A DNA stretch of 35,684 bases, taken from positions 13,510 through 49,193 of the forward strand of contig JH152979.1 in assembly GCA_000226015.1 (NCBI GenBank). Reading direction: 5' to 3'. The stretch's first letter is position 1. Every line of letters begins with the position of its first letter. The translations under genes were made by a program, and so were the position numbers. The DNA is from Mnemiopsis leidyi (Eukaryota > Ctenophora > Tentaculata > Lobata > Bolinopsidae). Below the pieces are notes generated by a model. It was not told where the DNA came from. It made no database searches and saw only the letters and a list, made by a program, of their open reading frames with translations. Shown piece by piece: positions 20,446 to 31,070 of this stretch.

Positions 20446-23400
20446 ATGGCAGAAAGTCTTAACAAAGAGTTGCTCATACCGATCGATATCAAAGATGTAA
20501 AACTAGTGGATTGGCTTGTCGACAGATCTATCGTCAATCGACTGTGGAATGAAGAATGTGCAGAACTAAGGGATCTATTAAAACAGGTGTGTACATTTTC
20601 ATCCCCTTGCATGAAAGTTTCCCTGGTTGTCGGACTAAAAATTCTTGTGCTTCAGGCTTTCTAGTCGCTGAGCTTGAGCTGATTCAATTCAGGTTAAACC
20701 TTTGTTATGCATTTAATCCAAATCTGTCATTAAGAATACATTCCTTATACTTTGACTACTAATCATTAATTTTCTTACTCTTTGTAACTTCAACATCACG
20801 TGATATCATAGTCTTGTGGTTGTTACATTGGGTTGCAAACAGACCCTTGTGTCACCCCTACAACACCTACAACGAATAACTCTCTGTATCTTGCTCTTGA
20901 CAAAGGCACGCAGTGAACTCCCCCTACATACCAATATGATAGGATTCAAGAGTGAGTTGATGAAGGGGAGCATGTTCTTCATGAAGTAAAACAGATATGG
21001 GTCCTGGTCAGCGTATTTCCCTGATATTCTCTGTTTCAACACAACCGCAACGTAGAGAACATTACAGAAAGTCAGAACTGTCGTCAGTAGAAGAATCGTT
21101 ATGGTTATGTCTTTCTTAAACTGCTGATTGTTTCCACCTTGAACACCTTTCGTGGCAAGATGCCAAATCTGCACACACATACATAGAAGACAAATGATCG
21201 TTGGTAAAACTATCGGTATACCGATATACAATAAGAAGGAATAAGCCGCGTTTGATGCATTGAAAATTTCCGTTCCCAACCCCTCAAATATTTTCTCTGT
21301 AAAATAATGTCCTGGAGTTGGCACTGTCAGATAAAAGTAAACCATGTACGGGAAAGTCAGGCGACTCCTGTCAAGTTGGTTCTTGTAGTACACGATATCC
21401 CCTGACAAAAATACCAGCCAGAACACCACGCATATGAACAGACAAACCACCACTCTTATCTTACTGGTTCGATAAGTGGGTACAGTGATGTTGAGAGTCC
21501 GTACTACCGCTATTATCGTGCTGAGAAATATGGAAACCCCTGCCGTCAGCGAGGTCAAGAAGTAGATTATCGGTAGAAGTATTTCCAGTTCAGGTGCCTT
21601 CTTTATTTCAATTGAATCAATGTATTTGGGGCCCCACCCAAATACAGCTGATCGTGCAGATCTCCATTCTCTCCTTGTCGTCTCGCTGTCTGGTAGTTGT
21701 AGGAAGAGAAGGAAGAATATAGCGTGAAGAATAGGAATCATGCCACAAAACATGTCTACTGATGAAAGCATGAAGTAGAGGAAGTGGGCAACGTTATCTT
21801 TTTTCTTCCTGTAGAAGTTACATACCAGAGCGTTGAAGAAAGTGCTAAAGAGTCCTATCAGAATGTTGGCAGCTATCAGAGCTTGAAGGATGGGGATGTT
21901 CTCGAGCAGGAAAACACTGCTGTACGGAGACATCTTCATCTGAACTGAGTTAAAGGTATTGGATTAGAAGTTTGTAGGATGTACGACATGTGTTGTACTT
22001 CTTTAAAGTACTTCCAAAACACCGAAAACAGACTGTGTGGTAACGCTGAAATACAGGTAAAACAATGATATTCCGACAGTAACGTGAAACCTACAAAATA
22101 GACGATCAGATAATCAAGGCAATGATAACGGGGGCTCTCATTAAGCAGGCGCGATGCTAGCTCGTTAGTCAGACCGCAATCATAGACCACAGCATCAAGA
22201 GTAGGAACGTTGTGGAACGAAGAGAGAAAAGACAGCGGCCCATCACACCAAATCTAGAGAACATCTGCCGTGTGGGGAAAACAACTATCTGGCGTTCTTA
22301 TAATGATTGCACCATATGTGTGTTGTATAAGTCAACTCCCTAATTACTTAATCAATAATCTAATGCAGTACCTAAAAGTTAGAAATATGTAAAGTTGATG
22401 AAGTTCCTTCAGGTTGATGTCTGCAAGGTACCAGTTCTGAAACTACCGTTCTCTTAATTCAACAAATTTACGAGTTCTCCTGCGAACTATAATCTAAAAT
22501 AGAGTTGGCTCGGCTAATGAGCTGAGCTCGTCGAAAAAACAAAAGACGATTCAGCAAGTGGTGAACAAAGTTAGTAAACTCAAACTAAAAGTGACGTGCA
22601 GTAGAGAAGCTGTCCCCACTGAGTGCCGCCCTGACCGGTGTTCTAACCTGGACCAGAGTTGTTCCTGACAAAGCGGCCCACCAGGTGGCCAGCTCCCTCC
22701 TTCTTCCCCGCCAGGTCTATGTAGAACCTGAGCTGCACGACACGTGTTACATGTTGCTGCAATCGTGCTTGAACTTACGTGCAAGCCACGGCCATCCGCC
22801 ACGAGACAGTCAGAGTTAGTCAGATTCAGTCTTTGGAGCAGTTAAAAGTAGGGAATTGGGGAAACAAGGCTGTTAGACAAAGGGCTTGAAATAGACTCGT
22901 ATTAATGAGGAGACTAATGATAACGGTAAAATCCGGTGGGAAATTAGACAAAAAGTCTTAGGCTCTTTGTGGTTGCCACTTTTTAACAATATTATTTGTT
23001 TAACAGTATTATTTGTAGATAACCGTTACATTTTCAGGTTTCGGAGGAGGAGTGCCCGCTAGTTGATATTGCCGGAGAGATTGTGTCTCCAATACATTAC
23101 CACAACAGTGTTAAGATACTTCAAGCATTGGAGGAATCACCTTTTGGTTCGTGATTACTATTTTGTTCGTTCATTAAAGATTGTGTATACCACTTACATG
23201 ACGTATTCGGAAGATGTTACCAACAAATGTTAAATTATTTACACTTTGAAATTGCAACGCAGAATGATACAATGAGCTGGATCGATTCGGACTTCTTATC
23301 CACCTGTGCTGGCATTGATATCTGCAGCTCTATTTACCTAATTGCACCCCATTTTGTGGACCTAAACGAGTTTACGAGTTCCAATGTAATTTGCAAGGGA

Positions 23401-26400
23401 TTCAACAATGAACGATAAACTTATTTACAGGTTCAAAGAATCTGATAGGTCAATATACACACGAGTACACGGCCAAGTGGGCCCGGATAGTCAAACTCTT
23501 TCAAAAAGACAACACATTCTTAGCCGATAGTGCTAAACATATAATCCAGAATGTTAAATATGACATTCCTCTGTTTAAAAAACAGATTGCCAGGTTCGTC
23601 ACGTGCTCGTTTTTGTGAACATAATATTTAGATTATTAAGATTATTATTAAGATTATTAAGATATTTAGATTATTAATTATTAATAAAACAAGTATTCAA
23701 ATTCAAATCCCTGGGCGTTACACAGTTTTCACATGTCTGAAAAATGACGATTAGCTTAATCTTAAAGATCGAATGAACCTGTCTTGGTACCTACGTACAA
23801 AACTATCGATTAAGCTTAACTACGAATGGAAAAAAGAAAACGGCTAGAATTTTTGCGACATTCTGACTACATCGTATAAGACGAAAATTCCCGCTGCAAA
23901 TTCGAGACTGCAAACACCGCAAAGGCAACATTTAAATCAAGAAAGTTGGGGCATGTCTCCAAAGTCCCATTTGCCACCTTATACTAATGACATAAATTCT
24001 AAATACTCGTGATTTTTGCATTAAACATGCGGTCGCATGGTTATTTTCTCATTAAAACATGTGGTGCGCTATGCTCACTGCTCTAAATCACTGTTTTTCT
24101 ACGTCACTGAGCATGGTTGCGGATACTTAAGTATGGTATTTCAACTGTTTCAACTGTTTCAAAAATGTCGGTGCTCGAAATAATGTAAGCTAGACTACAG
24201 AAAAGAGTAGACTAGACCGTGGCATTAAATGCGAGAATTGATGGCGACTTTGTGGCAATGTCTTATTTACTTACTTATCAAAAGGCGTTGACCATCTGGC
24301 GAATTTGAATAATATTCGATTTAAATGTTCTCCTTCTGTATCATTTTTATGTTCTAGAAATTACTTCATCAATTTTTATTCATTTTACTAACGACTTCAT
24401 TCAAAATGTATAAAAATAGTTGCTATAAAATCATTCAGCTATTTACTTTCTTTTTCGTTTTAATCATCATCAACTCACTGATGTAAAACTAATCAAATTT
24501 TCCTGCGCTTCAAATCCAGATGATTTTGACATCCCTGCTATTCATAATCACCTACCGCATCCAAATTTTACCTATAATGTACTAGAATGGTTGTTAAAAC
24601 TGATTATTTGGACCGCTAAATCATGTGACTATTATCTTAACTCCTATCAAACTTCAGAGCAACACAGATAAAGCAAGACAGCATCAAGAAACAAGCAGAC
24701 TGTTCGAACAACATCAACAAGTACCAGATAAAGTATCGAGAGAAGTGTGCCGATATCGGGATTGTCGGAGACCATGTCCGGTCGGAGCTAAAGAATCTGG
24801 TCGGAGAAATTCCCGGTAGAATGAGCAAAATTGCCGCTGACATCGGGAAACTTCACTCAGCTCTATCCTATTATCAGGTGAGTGTTTGGAGAGGTAGTAC
24901 TTGAATAACTTGTTGAATGACAGGTTGTGTTGTAGCGGCTTTTAGGTTCGACAGAGAGACGACAGTGTCATGTCCGGTGTCTTGTTGTGTCCGACATGTT
25001 CAAGGTTTTGATGTACAATTGGTTACTTACTTTGTAGCTAAGTGCTAGCAGTCAGAATTACAGAATGTGTTTGTAGTGTGTTGGGTTCATCTAGTTGTAG
25101 TTAGACTTATTAACTTATCAACTACTATAAACTACTGAACTAAACATAGTTACACTTAGTTAACCATGGCTTTCATCCCGCCAGGTGTTTGCCCGGTTTC
25201 TCATAAAGAAGGCAGACCTGGAGGTGTGTCCTCTCCTCTTCTTCGTCCTGCAACACGGCAATGTCACAGTCAGTCAGTGGGAGACGGGTACTGTACCCTC
25301 TCAAGGTACCTCACACTGAGATTACCTACTTGGATGTAAAACACTTAACTGTTTAGCAAGCTATTTTTAGGCTCTCTATTCGTTTCATTGAGTCAGTCTC
25401 ACTCGGTCTCTAGCCCGACCTACTGAGCTGTGGTAGCTAAAACACTCTGATAACCGATATAGAATATGTCAGTTTTAAATGGCCCTGGCTAATATTGGTT
25501 TCCCTTTACAAACCATGCATCAGGGCGGTGCGCTTGAAAGCTTAACACTGGGGACATTTGTGCGTGATTGAGAGTCAATAGTGACACCTGCTGTCGCGAA
25601 CATATTTACCACCAAACATATAGTACGTGTTTTATAGAAGCAGGGTCTATCTGACTCATCTAGAGAAATCGTTACTTCATGCTTACTACTTATCTCAGAA
25701 AGTGACAGTGATAGCAGTGTTGAGATTATCGAGCCCATTGAAACCCACGACAAAAATGGATGTATTGTTGTTTCAAATGAGGCTAGGTAAGTATTTTTTC
25801 ATGTGATCTCTTATTTTATTGTAGGTATCTTTGTAACAGATGATCCATCCGTCAGTTTTTATGCAGTACTGTTGAAATGCAGTCGGTTTCCGTACATTTT
25901 CGTTGAAATGCAGTCGGTTTCCGTACATTTTTGTAAACACGCAAGCATGATTTGTCTTTCTTAAATTTTGCCTTTCAGCTTATCTAAGTTTATCTAAATG
26001 GCTTGTTGATTAATCAGCGCACTAGTTGTACAGTGAATAACTTTGCAGTGACAGTATGGACGTATCGAGTGACAATGTAACCACCGAGCCCGCTGCAGAG
26101 TTAGACTGTGACATTGACTTCGGAATTGACACCATAGATTTTGGTGCTGACATTGACTTTGGAGACGACATTATTGACTGCGGTCTGTAAAAAATGATTT
26201 TGTGCGGTTTTTTATGTACATCGTAGCTCGTTAGTTTCTTATCTCATTGTTCGATGTCAAACACAAGAAAAAATCTTATTTCTTTATTGGATAGACTATA
26301 TTTCTATAGCAATGAGTTAAGATTATGTTAATGAACCTTCTTGGTTTGACGGGGAAGGGATGTAAGGAGTATCATGATTGTTCATGACATGTGCAGCCTC

Positions 26401-27362
26401 ACGGCGCATCAGCCTTTCTGATCCCCACTTTTCAAAACATAGCACTGGTATGAACTATCCGACAGAGACGTTTACAGTGAGTACAGACATAACGACTGTA
26501 CCTGCTTATGTATGTATCATTCAGGTGAGATAGATTTCGGATGTGACGATACCGAAATCAATGTGCTAGAAGCAGGAGAAGACCAGAAGAACGAACTGTT
26601 ACTCGACAACACCTCTACAAGAAACAAGATCATTGACGAGCTGTACGAATTGTCTGCTTTTCTGTCTTCCCGCCAGGAGGAACTTTCTAGACATTCTGAG
26701 AGTATCTTGTCTGAGATTCCTGACTGTAAGTATAATTATAAATTATAATGACTTGTAAGTATTCTGTTGTCTGAGCGACAGGATCCGAATATATCACATA
26801 TCGTCTCATATCAATAATTATCTATTGACCAACTGAGTTTCGTAAGAGTAAGCATCAAAAAGGTCCGCCGGAGATCCAGACAACTCAGTTGGAGAACGTT
26901 GAGAAGATGGCAAGTGTAGTAGAAATACCGCTCAACAAGCTGACTAACGAGAAAATGAGACATTTATTGCTTCTTAAGAGCAGCGAGAAGTACATCGACA
27001 GATTGACAGATAGCATGCACTCCCAACTAAGGCTGTGTGATAAAATGGAGGTATGTTAAATGTTACACTTTCCTGTTGTCTTGCTGTTCTGCTGTGTCGT
27101 GTTATTGTGGTCCAATTTTTGTTGATATTTCAGAGCGATTTAATATGACTTCTGTCCTGATGTAATCTATGTCACACAGGACAGTATCGAAGAGATGAAA
27201 CAGAGGATCAGAGACGCAGAGAGGACGTACGAAGAAGTGGAGCCAAAACTACAGAGGGCAATTGACACTACCAAGTCTTTGAAATCGTGTGTTGAAACCG
27301 AACTGAGCAAGAAATACAAGGGCCGACCTGTCCGGATAATGGGTGACATTAATACTTTGTGA
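20446..27362 (+). CDS. CDK5RAP3: CDK5RAP3 (C53/LZAP), UFM1 ligase adaptor
   Basis: Ten exons: 20446-20586, 23038-23146, 23431-23593, 24658-24877, 25185-25305, 25699-25786, 26049-26182, 26525-26725, 26863-27050 and 27180-27362 (TGA). Phases agree throughout; 515 aa against about 506 in human. Diagnostic stretches recalled from the human protein: IPIDIKDVKLVDWLVDR at the start, KDNTFLADSA, YDIPLFKKQIAR, EKMRHLLLLKSS, and the end ELSKKYKGRPVRIMG. In other animals CDK5RAP3 works with UFL1 and DDRGK1 at the ER in UFMylation of ribosomes and in ER-phagy, binding UFM1 and ATG8 through a disordered IDWG-motif region. Here residues 303-331 carry IDFG, IDFG, IDFG, IDCG and IDFG. The weakest junction is the acceptor at 26861-26862 (AAAAG), which has a poor pyrimidine tract but the only matching phase. 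Intron 1 (2.45 kb) houses an antisense GPCR gene. Confidence 0.95.
20806..21939 (-). CDS. Divergent rhodopsin-like GPCR, single coding exon, nested antisense in CDK5RAP3 intron 1
   Basis: 377 aa with seven hydrophobic segments at about 20-42, 51-80, 120-148, 161-179, 231-259, 276-301 and 315-337. The seventh ends NSLLNPIILVCRG, the class A NPxxY position with L in place of Y, followed by an amphipathic helix 8 (LRAFVKSK) and a Cys cluster CRCC suited to palmitoylation. The DRY position after helix 3 reads VRT, helix 6 lacks CWxP, and loop 1 (81-118) is long. Possible N-glycosylation sites fall in loop regions (NIT, NAS). The start MKMS is preceded by an acceptor-like TTCAG, so a 5' UTR exon may exist upstream. 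Ligand and subfamily cannot be told; it is probably one of a lineage-specific set of chemosensory or peptide-type receptors. Confidence 0.85.
   Translation of the reverse strand: MKMSPYSSVFLLENIPILQALIAANILIGLFSTFFNALVCNFYRKKKDNVAHFLYFMLSSVDMFCGMIPILHAIFFLLFLQLPDSETTRREWRSARSAVFGWGPKYIDSIEIKKAPELEILLPIIYFLTSLTAGVSIFLSTIIAVVRTLNITVPTYRTSKIRVVVCLFICVVFWLVFLSGDIVYYKNQLDRSRLTFPYMVYFYLTVPTPGHYFTEKIFEGLGTEIFNASNAAYSFLLYIGIPIVLPTIICLLCMCVQIWHLATKGVQGGNNQQFKKDITITILLLTTVLTFCNVLYVAVVLKQRISGKYADQDPYLFYFMKNMLPFINSLLNPIILVCRGSSLRAFVKSKIQRVIRCRCCRGDTRVCLQPNVTTTRL
22590..22810. other. GC-rich island in CDK5RAP3 intron 1, possible unassigned exon
   Basis: The composition jumps above its AT-rich surroundings. 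On the minus strand a reading containing LRFYIDLAGKKEGAG and VGRFVRNNSG ends at a GGTTAG donor-like site. On the plus strand an open reading also exists. Neither matches a family I know, and neither fits CDK5RAP3, whose exons 1 and 2 join in phase without it. Confidence 0.25.
25870..25936. repeat. 31-bp tandem duplication in CDK5RAP3 intron 6
   Basis: The unit beginning GTTGAAATGCAGTCGG and ending CCGTACATTT occurs twice in a row, nearly identical, so the duplication is recent. Confidence 0.85.
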
Positions 27363-27991
27363 TTTTTGGGGATTCTTGATTTGATTTTTCAGTTTTAAGT
27401 TTATCAATTTCAGTTTTAAAGTTCATTGATTTTTCATTTTGCTGTGCTGTAAGATTTATTCATTAAGCAAATGTTAAATATGTTGATCTAGCCTTTGGGG
27501 TGTGTAAATCCTAATTAATAATAATAGATTCTAATCCATTCTGCATTCATTGAGGAATACATTGACTATTCAAATTAATACTGTCAACATGGCTTCTATG
27601 TGGTTGACCTATACTGTTCACGTCAGACGCGCGTCCTCAATAATATCCACGTACTGCCCTGAGAGGCGATCTGTGGATGCGATTTAAATTGAAATTGCAA
27701 TTTCACGTCAACAACTTATCTTTGATACACATTCAACTGTGTGGGCACTGGGCTCACGAGTCTTCATAGTTCATTACCCCCATTAACATGGGATAGCCCT
27801 GGCTTAATGTGCTTAATCTTAAGGGTTGAGATTAACTGGTCATTAGCCATCGAGTTTCAAACGTATTTTACTATATTGCGAAATTGTTTCCTATCTATAC
27901 TATGTATACAACTCTAAACTTAAAATTACGACTTGGCTATAGTATTATTGGTAAAACACTGGTATGTTTCAGTTAATTTACACTTTCATAG
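27363..27991. other. Intergenic region
   Basis: No supported exon. CDK5RAP3 3' UTR is expected at its left end; the right end may hold unseen 5' exons of the Sec23-like gene. Confidence 0.5.
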
Positions 27992-27992
27992 G

Positions 27993-30011
27993 ATGATAAA
28001 AGATGTGAATAATGTGAAGGGACCTATATTTTCTTCCTCAAAACTTCTTCCGGCTTCGGCTACTGTAGCAGGTAAAACTAGAAGACCACTACAAACTATG
28101 CGAAAAATCTTGTATGTGTTTTTACTTTTTGTCTGGTCGTCTTATTTGAACTGTTCAGAAACAAAACACTTTTTCGTCTTCTACTGGTTTTGCAGCTATG
28201 TGTTTCAAAACTACCATGTACGTGTTTTATAAAAAGTAAAGTATTTGAATAAATAGTAAAGTAGAATATTTAATATCTGTGTTAAACGCCTATATTTCCC
28301 GTCAGAGGCATGTAACATTCCGTTTGGATTCCTTTATGACCCGACTCTACAACTGCCGGATGCCAAAACCTCAACTACAGTGCGATGTTCTAATTGCAAG
28401 GCCTACATCAACAAGTTTTGTACTGTTAATGAAACATCATGGAGATGCATATTCTGCAAAAAAGGTAATTCTCTTTCTTTCATTTCTACCCCACTTAGAG
28501 GCTTGTGAATTTCAGGTTTTTAACTATACGATTTTTGAAATGTCAAGTTTTTATGACTTCAGAGACGGAAATTTCGGAGAAGGATCAAATTCCGGGAGAG
28601 CAGATCATGAATGAATCCTACTCTGCTGTCCTTCCGGTAAGCCTTTGAAAGCCTAAACCAGAAAATATCCAAGATCAAGTTTTTTTATCTTTGTTACTAC
28701 TTTTATATCATACTGGATAGTAGTATCTGAATAGAAAGGATAACTCATAACTTTTGTTCTCATTTCAGGGAAATCACGCAATGAGAACACATGTCATATT
28801 TATCGTTGACGATTATTTAAGTACTGCTGAGAAACTTACGATTTTCAAGAGTATTATCAAGTAAGATATTAATTTCAAGAGTATATATCACTTAAGTAAG
28901 ATATTATGTTACAAACTGCCTTATCATTCCACCCGGATACTTTTACCACTACTTCATCCTTCTGGAGACGTTTTGGGCAGTATCCAAGAAGCCCGACCCA
29001 GTACGCGAACCAGTACCCGAACCAGTACGCGAACCAGTACGCGTACTGGTTCGCGTACTGGTTCGCGAACTGGTTCGCGTACTGGGTTGGGCTCCTTGGA
29101 TACTGCCACGTTTCGATCTCGTAATTATGCGACTTTGTAGACATAAACTGCTTCAGGTACCTAGAAACTGCATCAGAGAGAACTTTAGTTTCGTTACTAC
29201 TGTTGAGTAGTGTTGTCAATGTGTATATGTTGGGACGGCCACAAGGTCCCGTTCAGTCCGAAGTATTCTCCGGTAAGTAAATATTCCGATTTTGTAAATC
29301 TTATAATGAAAGGCAGAACGTTAGCAAACTGACTTTTGGCACACCATGTCCCAATCACTGGCCGGATTTGCAAATGTTAACTTGGGAACTGAAGTCGTCC
29401 ACATCATCGTACAAGATTCAGTCATCAGTACAGACCTTTTGTAGGGGAGAAGTTAGCGAGCTATAAATTCATATCCACAATTATACAAGAATTTTGTCAC
29501 GTTGAGGTGCAAGTCATTTTTTCGGTAATCAGTACCTTTTGTGATGGCTTTAAAAATCAAATGATCTTTGGATAATTGATGGTGCCCTTTAGCCCTTGAA
29601 TCTGCTATGAAATTATGTCTGTTCTATCACCGACAGGTTCCATGACTCAGGACCTATACAAATACCTTACATTCCATGCTCGAGACATGATGTGTGATCT
29701 GACCACGTCGCGATCCTTCCTAATGGAGACGATACAGGACATTTGCTTTGGACTGGAGTGCAAAAGTAATGCCATGGCAAACAACTCTTTGAGCAAACGC
29801 CGGACCAACAACAGGATTGATAAGGGTGCTCCTAAGTGTATGGGTTTTATGTTCGAACTCTTGCTCTCAATACTTAATCAGGTTTGTCTTCTCGAACCAT
29901 CGACCTTTCAATTATGATATAGTCTTTCATATGAAATCAATTCGTTGACTTTAAAAAAACTTACAAAAATTTTGTTCATTCAAATTACAGTTGCACAATC
30001 ATTCCGCATGA
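27993..30011 (+). CDS. Short Sec23/Sec24-like zinc-finger protein
   Basis: Seven exons: 27993-28071, 28306-28464, 28563-28636, 28769-28860, 29157-29272, 29637-29881 and 29991-30011 (TGA). Phases agree and give 261 aa. Exon 2 encodes a Sec23/Sec24-type zinc finger: CSNCKAYINKFC followed by WRCIFC, with PFGF upstream, as in the finger preceding the trunk of COPII coat subunits. Exon 4 has HVIFIVDDYL, matching the first strand of the trunk (vWA-like) fold, and exons 5-6 continue with MLGRP and MTQDLYKYL. The protein stops far short of a full Sec23 (over 700 aa), lacking helical and gelsolin parts. Similar C-terminal halves occur in the so-called circularly permutated Ras proteins; a permuted Ras part, if any, would need to lie upstream, and none is seen. 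The ATG at 27993 may instead be internal to an exon starting at 27992. The last exon, coding six residues, is the least certain. Confidence 0.6.
28976..29107. repeat. 132-bp loopless palindrome with 12-bp internal periodicity
   Basis: 66-bp arms meet exactly at 29041/29042 (GTACGCGTAC), and by eye 62 of 66 positions pair. Outer arms are GGCAGTATCCAAG...; inner arms are tandem 12-mers of the ACGCGAACCAGT type. ACGTTT occurs on both sides (28968-28973 and 29108-29113), a possible target-site duplication. It lies in intron 4 of the Sec23-like gene. Open frames across it on both strands (NQYA and YWFA repeats) are by-products of the repeat. Confidence 0.93.
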
Positions 30012-30900
30012 TAAGTACGAGGACAAACGCTTTACAGCATCACAACGTACAAAAACTTTCCAGGAATAATCTCTAGTGACTCACTATATCACTCACTATA
30101 TCACTGTATATGAATATCTACCATGAAAATAGCAGATTGTTCAAAAATTTTTGTTTACCCTGAGAGGATTCGGACAATGGACATAAGTTGTTAGTTGGAT
30201 TATTAGAATATTCTTTGAGGCTCAGTGATACTTCACGACTACACAAGTGATCAATATAAAATGCGCGGTGTGAAAATTAGATTGTATCATATTAGTTGTA
30301 TGTTACTACAATATTTAGTAATAAAACAAAGTGTGATATTTGGGAAAACGTGTGTAATCGTCAGCTTATTTTTATCATTATTTAATATTATTTGTAATTG
30401 TCTATATTTTTGAGAAAACATTAAACGAGAATTACTCGGTCCCCAATTAGTGATCCCTGGGCGCAGTAACTCAGTGATTTGTTGCGGTTGTATCGTCGTC
30501 GTGATATAGTCGATACAGTATGTGTTTTTTGATGCACTTCTTAGGAATATATATCATTATCAAAGGCCGAACGTTTGCACAGCGACTTTTGGAGCACAAA
30601 ATTATTGCCATTTATGGAACTTGACCTGCCGTCATTGCGAACTATCGTAGTTTTTAGTTCGCCTTACCAAAATGGCAGTTTCTTAAATTGCTCTCTGAAT
30701 GAACAGGAATTGCCCCTGGCAAGTGTCAAAATCCAATTATAATCCATTGTGTGAGATACTTTTGTTCCGGTCGTAAAGGGTTCGACTGTTCAGTCCTTTA
30801 TGAAGTGTTGTGCTTTATTGTGCAAAGTTTCTGAGCAGTGAGCACTGACCTTTCGCAGGAAAGAGGATTGCAAGCCACAAATTTATATCCTCAATCATGT
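30012..30900. other. Intergenic region with a dispersed repeat
   Basis: No supported exon. A block at about 30562-30600 (GAACGTTTGCACAGCGACTTTTGG) resembles 29310-29345 in intron 5 of the Sec23-like gene, and AAATTTATATCC near 30880 resembles 29465. A dispersed repeat probably lies in both places. Confidence 0.4.
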
Positions 30901-31032
30901 TTGGGTTGGAGGTCACGCAAACCCCAGTCAGTTTCACTGCGCCGTTATTGTGCTGAAATCCTAATTCTAATTTTTTTGTGTTATCATAACTTATATATCG
31001 TATTGCAAATTTAACTGTTTATAGTGTTATAC

Positions 31033-31069
31033 CGGCTGTAACGCGTAGTTGCAAATTCAGGTTTGAACT
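31033..31069 (+). promoter_or_regulatory. Conserved 37-bp block before receptor copy 1
   Basis: Contains GTAACGCGTAGTTGCAAATT followed by CAGGTTTGAACT, just before the ATG. It is identical to 34904-34940 before copy 3 and recognisable at about 33402-33430 before the relic. The TTGCAAATTCAG/G part looks like a splice acceptor, so a 5' UTR intron or a trans-splice acceptor is possible. Confidence 0.5.
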
Positions 31070-31070
31070 G

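Noticed and set aside
21936-22190. 84-codon frame upstream of the GPCR as an extra N-terminal exon
   Set aside because: It ends in a stop next to the GPCR start and shows no receptor-like sequence; at most it overlaps a 5' UTR exon.
28875-29219. Repetitive proteins (NQYA and YWFA repeats) on both strands
   Set aside because: They are translations of the 132-bp palindrome in an intron, symmetrical on the two strands.
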